Below are positions 20,302 through 28,814 of a DNA stretch of 28,814 nucleotides, piece after piece. Under the pieces are notes generated by a model, which was not told where the DNA came from, searched no databases, and saw only the letters and a program-made list of their open reading frames with translations. A program made the translations under genes and the position numbers. Source of the stretch: Ophiothrix spiculata (taxonomy: Eukaryota > Echinodermata > Ophiuroidea > Amphilepidida > Ophiotrichidae); the NCBI GenBank assembly GCA_000969725.1, contig JXSR01S064502.1; one strand, written 5' to 3'. Position 1 is the stretch's first letter. Each line of letters opens with the position of its first letter.

Positions 20302-21855
20302 ATAACTATAATATGTAGGGCAGATTTAGTTTAGGTTTAGAGTAAGAACTACTTCAAGTTTAAAGAATTGTTGAAATGTATCACAGAGATCACAGAAAAA
20401 ACTTATAGATTCCTTTACCGTTAATTTCATGTTTATCTTATTACTTAACTTTGTGGGTGCATCTTTAAATGTGGGTACTTTTTGCATTCGAGTTAAGATA
20501 GAAGAAATCCGCCTACAAAGAAGTAGACTTTTGTTAAACTGAGTCCAACTGTAAGGCCTTATTTTTCGATTGGTCATAAACATCACGAAACGTTGCATGC
20601 TTCTTCACTTAGACTTGAGCATGTAATAGTTTTGGTTATCATTCTAACAGGATAAGCATTCTTTGACCATCCCGGATACGAGGCAGGCAACAGATTTGAA
20701 TTCTGCTTTTAAGATTTAACTCAGTAGCTCAAAACAAGTTGGCAAGTACTGCAAATAAGTGCTATTCGTATGATTTTGCTCAAGCGTGTCAAAGTTTTAT
20801 ATATTATTGGCTGTATTTCCTAATAAATGTTTGGAATAAAGAATATTTTGATTAAGATAGGATCATTTTATCGTTCTTAATATTATGCAACATTGAAAAA
20901 ACTCTGATTCCATGTTCAAGTTCAATTAAATCGCATACGACGTTTGTTACCACCGCGAAGATTAAACCTCTTTTGACATCATGTTTCCTTTTTGGTATAT
21001 CGTTCCCGTTTTGAATCATTTCGTATTTGGAATATTACTGCTCTTTCACAAACAGTACCCCACACTGTGAATGAATGAAGTAGTTTCTCTAATATGTTTT
21101 GCTTTTATAGAAGTATCTATTGTTGTTACAACGTAACATGATCGTATAATATACGAAGTAAGACAAAAACGTGTTTAGTATACTATCATTTAAAATATCA
21201 ATGAAATTCTCTTAAGTCAAACTATAAATCTTACGATCTTCTTGATATTTTCTAATCACTAATAATCATTTTACCAACATTCTATATACAACGTCTGTAA
21301 TATTTAACTTCTCGACAGCCAATGTTTCTAAACAAACAAAACAAGAGCGTACAAATTAATAACCATTCAAATTAAATGTGAGTCGTTGACACTAATGTCT
21401 GCAGCGTTGTGAGTTCACATTTAATAAAATGCATTATGAAGGACATTACTAGGGCGAGTCAACAGATATGGAGCAGTGTGGCGAAAGTAATTGCTTTGTT
21501 ACTTTGTAACATTTTCTCTCAAAAATGTCACAAGTCCTGACATGTAACCCTTTAACACCTTTCATACGTGATGTAGGTGAATATTCATTGTTCAAATTTG
21601 GCCTTGATATATTGCTGCACTAGTATAAATGAGAACATTTCAATAGACCAGTTACATTAAAGAAAGCTTGACTTAACATTGCTTTTAAAGAATCACGTTT
21701 GAAGAAAATGTAATGTGCTTACAAGGCGTTTAAATTCATCAAAGCCATAATAAATATAGATTTGAGAATTGTAAGGGGTATCAACATTTATTTTATATAG
21801 TTTGGTATGTAGTTAGATTGTGTAGTGTAATTCAAAATAGATTAAACTTCACATA
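20302..21855 (+). other. Probable intron, nothing further recognised
   Basis: AT-rich sequence after the exon donor. An 11-bp perfect stem (ATTAAATGTGA at 21371-21381 with TCACATTTAAT at 21415-21425) is the only structure noted. A 90-codon minus-strand frame (20326-20598) has no recognised content. Confidence 0.5.
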
Positions 21856-22288
21856 ACATATGTGACCGTCCAGCCCAAACCAGCAGTAAATGCCAGCTTT
21901 TGTCATTTTCACCTTTTTAATTATTTGCAAAGACCATGCTTTAATGATAAAAATGACACCTTAATGAACTTCATACGACTTCCAGAAGTCAAGTTATGGT
22001 CCGTCAAAGTTTGTCAGGCAGTAAAACGTATAACTGAGATAAACGCGTTCCAAAGTTTAGTAAGCCCTATATTTTCTGTTGATTGTCTTAAGAATATACC
22101 AATTTATTTCACATTTCCTATCATTTTCTTGAATTGAAACTTTGCTGGTATTTTGTATTAATCACTATGATTGTGAATCTGTCATAAAATCGATTTCGGC
22201 AAATTATGACCTTGACATGTATTTTCACCTGTAGCGCAAAATGAAGTTTCTTGCATTTAATGCTCTTACGGGCTGGAAGGTCACATAT
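21856..22288. mobile_element. MITE family TGTGACC, copy 2
   Basis: About 433 bp and collinear with 9692-10122 in the same orientation, with high identity throughout (for example GTAAAACGTATAACTGAGAT, CCAATTTATTTCAC, TTCGGCAAATTATGACC). It starts ATATGTGACCGTCCAGCCC and ends GGGCTGGAAGGTCACATAT. Its inner terminal-repeat block near the right end is decayed (TTGCATTTAATGCTC versus TGGCATTTACTGCTC). It lies in the presumed intron downstream of the M6-like exon. The 91-codon frame here (21862-22137) is not conserved as an open frame in copy 1. Confidence 0.75.
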
Positions 22289-24934
22289 AGAGTATTGATA
22301 TGCCAACAAATCATAGCATAAATTGTATTCAATCAATAGTCACAAGACTTACAAGGTAAGTATAAAACAAGTTATTTAATTGCTTCAAACAGATATTAAA
22401 GATGATACGTGCTAAAAATCAAGATTGGATTTTTGGTGAAATAAGATTTGAAAATAAAATTATGAAAATAACGAAAAGAGAAAACACTAACCAGCTAAGT
22501 TACCATTAATAATACGCAGGATGCGGTAAATTTTCATACATACAATCAGTTTTTTGTATATATCAAGCCCATCAGGTAAAACAGATTTAAATCGACATAA
22601 GAGAAGACAAATTTTTTATTTTTAGATTTGAAACTCTTGAAATGTGACGCTTGTCAGAACATGAGACGCACTTTATGAATGTTGTCTTTGTTCATGTGTC
22701 CTTGAACAAAAACATTTAATAGATTGAAGGCTTTGGTTATGTTTACCTTTTTGAAATACAACATAAATTGGCACATGTGAAGAATTTTCATATTTTCAAT
22801 ATTTTATTACCGCAGAAACACTTTAGAGTAATATAAATGCACATGATATACATGTAGATGAAGTTACTTTTAATATGATTTGTATATGATGAATATTTTT
22901 ATCACTTTTTTGACCATATTCTCTTCAATAAAACATAATATGGGCGCGAAATTTTACAAGGGTTATGAGAAAAATATGCATTTTCGTGTTGTATCAAAAT
23001 CTCCAATTTGATTTTGTGAGTGAAAGTGATCGGAGCACACACCTTTAAGACAAATGATTAACGACTTTTATTTAGTAGGTACTAATGACTCCAAGCAATT
23101 CATAAATGATAGGTTTTGATGTGCAAAGATGTCATTGTCATTCTTCAGGATTATGTACATGATGTTTTGTATATCAGGTGTATACTGATTCGCGTCTATT
23201 AAAAAAAACCTTTACGAAATATTCAGTGACATCCCATACTGTCTGTTGCAAAAGCGATAGAGAATTTTAACAAGGAGACTGGATATATTTTCACTTGAAA
23301 CATTGAGTATTTTAGTTTGAAGGAAGAAGTCTTTTGAAGAGATTTATATTTAAAATGTAATTTGTGATAAACAATTAGACAATTTCTAGAAGATTTTTTA
23401 TTTAATTCTCCTTTCATTTTACATACTTTACTGTTAAAGTTATCCGCTGTTAAAGGTATCCGTGTGATTGTGATGTTAAACGTCTATGACTCTATATAAT
23501 TCAATTTGGATATGTAATTTACAGTATATAGGTTATTGGGTCTGTTTATCATGCGGAAAGCAGTCGATCAGCATGTATACTTGCACGTATCCGTAAAACC
23601 CCATTTATTTGTAGCAGTAGCCATAGAAGACTGTTATGTTTCAAGTATCACTAGCTATAGAATGATTTACGGAAATGGAGTAGGGAGGTAAAATTACAAG
23701 CAGGAAAACGTCTTTCATGTTGCTATTTTTGTATGTTTTGAGTCATGAAAATCTACTGATTCCATTCATTTTGATACAGTAATTTAAAACGACAGTCAAT
23801 GTCGTTCTGAATGTAGTTTTTACTCATTGCTATTAATAGACAATGGTTAAAAATGGTTTGTTTTAATCATTTCACAAGGAATAATGACTCTAATTCCTGT
23901 TTATTTCTTCAATTCTGTTCTTGTTGTTAATAAATCAAGATGTACAGCTGCGGAGGGGAATGTTAGAAGGAATGAACACATCGCAAAAGTATTTGTTTTG
24001 TTTAAAGATAACCTTGAATTTTGGTTACTTGCACAAATAATTTAAACGAACTAATTTAGTTTCTTTTTATTTTATTTTTTTCGTATGACATCGGGTTTCA
24101 GCTTCAAATTACATATAGCAGCGTGAATATTTAATAATTGCTACGCAACTTCAGCTGAGTTATATTAAGAACAGTATGTGATCCAAACTAATTTTCTTAT
24201 TACTTCATAGATAAAATTACACGTCAGGAAAAGCAACTTTTTTTTCATCATTTGATATGCATAGTCCACAATTGCGCTATTTAAACTCACATTTTTCTGA
24301 TTTTCAAGCGTCTTTTTTTCTAATCTTGATATTATGGTAACATACTAGGCGGCAACATAAAGTTGATTCAAGACGGACTCGGAAGTGTAATGTAAACTAG
24401 ACATCTAACTAGGTCATACGTTAGTTATATTTATTGCAGTATAATAGTGATTACCCATTATTATGCAAAAATAGTGTCATGTTAATGTCATGCCAGTATT
24501 TGGGTTAGACATACTAAGATGTCAACACACCGTTATTTTGGAAAGGTAGTGATACTCTAAAGCATCTAATGCACGTAGATTTGCTTAGAATGTGGTAGAT
24601 ATTTTTTTGTTTGGTGCTGTGCGTGTTTTCCAGATATATGTACAGTGTATGTATATTTTTCTATACGCAAAGAATTCAAGAAAGAAAAAAATCGCAAATC
24701 ACTAAATGTTACGTCCTTAGTATATTACTGGGACTGGGACTTCTATTTATTTGTTTGGTTTGATTGCAAGATGAACTGGTTGCATTGAATCAATAAACTG
24801 TTGCTGCATAATAATAAATATTTTTAGACAGCTGCTATTTAATATTTAAAAAGTTTTTAAAAATGGCGACTTGATATAGAACTATTAAAAGTACAAACCG
24901 CAATAGGTTGTTCCGCAAAGTTTTATCGGCATAC
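22289..24934 (+). other. Probable intron, nothing further recognised
   Basis: About 2.6 kb of AT-rich sequence. No exon bearing the next conserved M6/PLP segment (second membrane span followed by a G-F-x-x-T-G-A type motif) was found. A donor-like AAGGTAAGT at about 22353 has no open frame or acceptor that makes a convincing exon. Confidence 0.45.
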
Positions 24935-26115
24935 TTTACTGACTAACAGCAGTAACAATTCATCTTTATACAACAGTGGCCGACACTGGATCAAGTATTC
25001 AAAGTTTATCAGAAAAAGTAAAAAAAAAACAGTAACTCATTCCTATATTGTTATGTTAAAATGAGCAATTATCTTTGAGTTTGTTTTGCTGTTATTGAAA
25101 ACAGCCTACTCATGGGCAAACTGTATAAAAAGTAATTGAAATAATTTGAATTTGAATCCAAATAATGTTAGAGTAACTATGTATAAATCGATAACCTATG
25201 AAATTTTGAAGCAGTAATAATGATTCTATAATGGCCGGCAGTGGTTCAAGTATTCGATAGGTCTATATCAGAAATTATTTCAAATTTTTCAGCAAACGCA
25301 AAACTAATAATATTGTATATAATGTAAAAATGACTAATTATCTGTGAGTTTGTTTTGATGTTGATTAAAGCAGCTATTTCGTAAACAAGTTACTATAAAT
25401 ATTTAGTATTTAATTGACAGCAATGCGAATAATATCAGAAAAATTATAAAACGATGAACTAGATGTAATGATGAATCTCCATTCAAATTGCCGCCAGTGG
25501 ATCAAAGTTTTCGATGTGTATTGAATAAAAACAAAACCTTTCTACAAGTACTTTCTTTAAGGTTTGTAATAGTGTTTACACAAAAAGCCTACTCGTGCGC
25601 AAATTGTAGAAACAAGGTACTATGAATATTTCTTCTTCTTCTTCTTACAATTATTGTGCAGACCTCACTGAGTGAGTATTAACGCACAGGCGGATTTTGA
25701 AGTCCAGAAATTGTCCGAAACGGGGTTGGGAACAGTCAGGGGTAGAATACCCTACTCTTTACGATACTGGCTGTGATTGCATGTACAGGTATGACTCTTC
25801 TGTACATGGGACCTACGGCTTTACGTCCCCTCCGAAGGACGACGATCTCTCATGAAATATTTACCCAACTCTAAATACTTCATGCAAGGAGCGGAGTAGA
25901 ACTAGAATATCTGCCCAATGCTGCCACTAAGTCAGATAAACGTCTAAGCAAAGATTCCGGGATTCCATTCCGGCAAGTGTCCTCACCGGGAATCGAACCC
26001 GGGCCCAATGCGTGTAAGGCGAGATCGCTAACCACTACACTACGGCACCCCTTTAGTAACAATTCAATGTAATGCAGTTGCTGTCAATAGCAATGTGAAT
26101 GACGCATTTATGAAA
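24935..26115. repeat. Tandem repeat, about 255-bp period, three units
   Basis: Anchor words recur at 24977 (TGGCCGACACTGGATCAAG), 25232 (TGGCCGGCAGTGGTTCAAG) and 25488 (TTGCCGCCAGTGGATCAAAG), spaced 255 and 256 bp. Each unit also carries GAGTTTGTTTTG- or AAGCCTACTCGTG-type blocks and an AAACAAGNTACTATNAATATTT block. The units are diverged. The third is interrupted by a SINE (25631-26051) and resumes at 26052. Confidence 0.65.
25631..26051 (-). mobile_element. tRNA-Val-like SINE, minus strand, nested in the tandem repeat
   Basis: Read on the minus strand from 26051, the head is tRNA-like: box A GTAGTGTAGTGGTTAGC, anticodon-region CTTACACGC as in tRNA-Val(UAC), and box B GGGTTCGATTCCCGG. The body follows, with GGAGGGGACGTAAAGCCGTA and GGTCCCATGTACAGA. 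A GGGACGTTAA...GGTCCCGTGT phrase of this type is common in marine-invertebrate SINEs, as I recall. It ends in an (AAG)n tail, seen on the plus strand as (TCT)n at 25631-25643. The flanking host sequence matches the uninterrupted second unit (AATATTTAGTA), so it interrupts unit 3 with at most a 2-3 bp duplication. The 60-codon minus frame (25880-26062) is a SINE shadow. Confidence 0.75.
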
Positions 26116-26250
26116 CGATTTTTGATAGCTTGCTTATGTTAATTGCACATTATATAAGACATTCTATCGATCTACCATTAATGGTTTTCTATCAAACTAT
26201 TTTGACCTCTGACATAGCATTAAAAACTTACATCACATAGAAAACGAATA
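26116..26250. other. Short spacer
   Basis: AT-rich spacer between the tandem repeat and the Harbinger-like MITE. No feature seen. Confidence 0.4.
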
Positions 26251-26591
26251 TAAGGCAAAAACAAAAAACAAGTTTGTTTCCCGTGCGCCGCGCGCATTTC
26301 GTTTTGGCGTCCTATATTTGCGCATTTCATTTTTTTATTTGATATTTTAGAAAACGAAAATCAAAATAGCCAATTTGACAAAAAGAACGGGGAAAATTGC
26401 AAAATGTTTACTAAAGAAGTGTTTTCTTTTCAACAAAAACTTGAAACCCATGCGGATTTTCAATCAAATTTTGCCTTAGCACCTCTTAAAACAATACAAA
26501 AAAATGAAAACAAAATAAAATAAAAAACCGCATTTCGCATTTAGGTTTTTTGACCACCTACAGGAAACAAACTTGTTTTTTTTTTGCCTAA
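26251..26591. mobile_element. PIF/Harbinger-like MITE with TAA duplication
   Basis: The element at 26254-26588 (335 bp) has TAA on each side (26251-26253, 26589-26591). The ends are GGCAAAAACAAAAAACAAG then TTTGTTTCC on the left and, reverse-complemented on the right, GGCAAAAAAAAAACAAG then TTTGTTTCC: about 28 bp with a short A-run length difference. A 3-bp TWA-type duplication with GG-starting ends fits PIF/Harbinger (Tourist-like) MITEs. The interior is A/T-homopolymer-rich with CGCATTTCG-type words near both ends and has no coding capacity. Confidence 0.7.
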
Positions 26592-28179
26592 ACTGAACGC
26601 CCTTAACCATTTGAAATGTTCAATTCGATCCGATATGTGAATGCGTACATGTTTGTAAGTAATAATATCTGAAACTATTTATGCATTGCGTTTCTGATAA
26701 TTATCTTGACCTTTGTAAAAGAAGTGCTCTTGAAATTTAAATTTTATCAATTGCTAATCCTTTTGTCTAAGTTAAGTATATGGTACCCTATAGTGCCAAG
26801 TTGATATTCTAGGGGTAATATCAATTTTATGAAATCTGCAACATGAAGCTTGACACCTATACGCTGTACACGTCTTGTATTCGTTGTATAGGTACGTTGT
26901 ATACATGACAAATTTCTGATACAATAAATATGTCTATTTCTTATCGAAAAAATGTTAGTATCCTTGATCCAAGTTTAAAGCGATGTTTGACTCAATGAAA
27001 AGAGTTATTCAGCATCAACATTCTTTAAAGACTTATCAAAATAATAAAAGTAATTTCAGTGACATTACATCATTACAATTTCATCTGATGCAATCAACGT
27101 ATTGATATAGTATTCTTTGAAAAGTGTGAAAGTAATAATTGTACATACGTAGATCCCTGAAAATGATTTTGGTTACGAATATGAAATGGCGCGATAAAAT
27201 ATGATTTATTATTATTATTTTTTACTTTTATCTTTTTAAATATCAACTAATGAAAAAACGTGCATGGTCAAAATTTCAAGATCGTTTTATAACTTGCAAA
27301 TATACAGAAAGAGCAATATTACTTTTCATTTCTAATCAAATTAATTACAAGCGTCAAATGATATTTTGATATACCTTTACTCTACCTTTTGAGGAGAACT
27401 TGTTATAATTTGCAAACCATAACGCATGATTTGACAAATCGTTTCAAGTATCAGACAGTTTAATCAGAAAACAGAGAAATTAAGTTCTTTAATTTCTTCC
27501 TGTTATACATTGTACATACTCAGATATCACATACATGGCAAATTATAATGTTATTGAGCATATAAAATAGCAATTATATTATTCATTAAACAGAGGTTGA
27601 TTCTCGTTTTAAACCACAAGTCTAATACGTTAATAACAAAAGGATATCCCATAGCCACCTGAGGCCATTTCATGCTCCTTGACTCATGCGATATGCTATC
27701 AGCATTTCAAAGAAACCGATAAATATTGCTTGCGTTTTTTTAGAATTATTTGAAAATAGTTGTTTTATTAAAAACGATAAATTGTAACTTTGTACCGCTT
27801 CACCCAATAATAATGTATACAACATTGCAGATAATGTACTAAAAATGAAAGTGTTTACTTTGAATATGATCTGTTACAGTCCAAGTTGTGATTCACTGGA
27901 AACACATTGATGTGAAACATATTCAATTTTTTTTAGTTTTTAGATACACATTTGTCAAAGCGATTTAAAGATGGGTACGTTTGTCAATAATATTTGCCGA
28001 TCTGCTTCATTCGTGTTTTACAAAATAAGTAAAAAAAGAAAATATCTTGCATGCACTGAAATCTGGTTCATGCTTTCATCACATATCGTCTTGGGCAATT
28101 CAGAAATCGCAAAACATCAAAGAATTCAAACTCAACAGCAAGATACCTTTCATTATATATACTAGTAACTCCATTCCTC
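26592..28179. other. Non-coding stretch, nothing recognised
   Basis: AT-rich. A short TTA-repeat run lies near 27205-27222. The plus-strand 64-codon frame (27971-28165) runs up to the LINE relic but shows no reverse-transcriptase motif. Confidence 0.45.
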
Positions 28180-28560
28180 CATGAGCTACAGTACGTTGGC
28201 TCCCCATTATTTCGCATCAGGTATAAAATTTTGCTTCTCACATATGTCTTCATTCCATGTGACCAATTTATCTTCAAAAACTTCTCAAGGAATATAAACC
28301 TACTCGCAATCTCCGCCCCTCTATACAACTTCGTCTTATTACGTCTATCACATCAACACAGTATGGTGAAAGATCTTTTTCCATAGCTGCTTCTAGATTA
28401 AGAACTCTCCAACTCTAAAATTTCAAATCATCTTTAAAGACTCATTTGTTTAAATTAGCTTTGTAAATTTGGTTTCTGTTTGTTGTATTTTATTGTTTAA
28501 CTATATGTATTGTTTTTGTTCATGTGCTTAGAGATTCAAATGTCTGTCCCCTTGATCGGA
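28180..28560 (+). pseudogene. 3' end of a CR1/L2-like non-LTR retrotransposon ORF2, decayed
   Basis: Translated fragments match the C-terminal end of CR1/L2-clade ORF2 proteins. First comes HELQ, then FRIRYKILLLTYVF (28180-28255, equivalent to the usual 'LHWLPVxxRIxYKILLLTYK'). In another frame follow NLRPS (28308 onward) and YGERSFSIAASRL (28362-28400, equivalent to 'YGxRAFSxAAPRLWNSLP'), then NFKSSLKTHLFKLAL and a stop at 28464-28466 ('FKxxLKTHLF' is the standard ending). There is at least one internal stop (28416-28418) and at least one frameshift. About 100 bp of T-rich 3' UTR follows, with CATGTGCTTAGAGA. The protein would have been a reverse transcriptase; this copy is dead and 5'-truncated or diverged upstream of 28180. 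Confidence 0.8.
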
Positions 28561-28814
28561 TTACCTATAGGAAATAATCATTACTGGGGAATCCATGTTT
28601 CCTGCAAGATTTTGCATAACATGGCGCATTACGCAGAGCGAACAATTGCATAACTGCCGCATTGGTTTGTCGCGATTAAAGTTAAATCGCGATGCCACCA
28701 ATACGTTGTATGACTTCTAAACGCATTGTTCAAAAATCTATATCAAGAAATATACTTCGTATACCATTTATTTACAAGAACATCTATATTTTACAGAGAA
28801 TCACTACTACTGCC
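28561..28814. other. Window end, nothing recognised
   Basis: Short non-coding stretch after the LINE relic. TTAAAGTTAAATCGCGAT near 28676 and TCGCGATT just before it form a small palindromic cluster. No gene seen. Confidence 0.35.

Noticed and set aside
22330-22360. Second exon donor (AAGGTAAGT)
   Set aside because: No convincing acceptor or M6/PLP-like coding upstream; the sequence lies just after a MITE.
25978-26051. tRNA-Val gene on the minus strand
   Set aside because: The head is tRNA-Val-like, but the ends do not form a good acceptor stem, and it is fused to a SINE body with an (AAG)n tail.
20326-28814. Next exon of the M6-like gene
   Set aside because: Scanned by eye for the second-span and G-F-x-x-T-G-A type segment in the plus-strand frames; nothing convincing. 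A profile search could overturn this.

Overview
The window is AT-rich animal nuclear DNA, roughly one third G+C by eye. It holds one recognisable host coding segment and is otherwise intronic or intergenic sequence dense in small transposable elements. Three things point to a metazoan, probably a marine invertebrate: an intron-flanked exon of the PLP/DM20/M6 proteolipid family, tRNA-headed SINEs, and many MITE-like and CR1-like relics. Nothing in the window fixes the phylum. There are no rRNA genes, no credible stand-alone tRNA genes, no operons, no bacterial-type signals and no CRISPR arrays.

Layout. 1-1746: no recognised feature. 1747-1862: a short GC-rich inverted-repeat element with long G and C runs. 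About 2515-5985: a divergent local duplication in two main copies (A 2515-4045, B 5080-5985) and a third partial copy (C, about 4275-4467). Copy C is broken by a 133-bp fold-back element (4295-4427), and a piggyBac-like element with TTAA ends (4460-5049) abuts it. 8008-8093: an 86-bp near-perfect palindrome. 9000-9300: a possible minus-strand LINE tail. 9692-10122 and 21856-22288: two copies of one MITE with TGTGACC ends. 12905-13245: a hAT-like MITE. 13438-14011: a 140-bp direct repeat interleaved with a perfect 26-bp inverted repeat. 16708-17091: a tRNA-derived SINE with a 7-bp target duplication. 17257-19990: a 2.7-kb inverted array of about 185-195-bp units with long terminal inverted repeats. 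20100-20295: the M6/PLP exon on the + strand. About 24935-26115: a tandem array with a 255-bp period and a second, minus-strand SINE nested in it. 26251-26591: a Harbinger-like MITE with a TAA duplication. 28180-28560: the decayed 3' end of a CR1-like non-LTR retrotransposon.

How it fits together. If the exon is real, most or all of the flanking sequence is intron of one long M6-type gene. No further family exon was found downstream, so the next intron would run at least 8.5 kb. The most striking feature is the 2.7-kb palindromic satellite element, which ends only about 110 bp upstream of the exon's splice acceptor. If transcribed with the gene it could fold into a very long hairpin beside the splice site.
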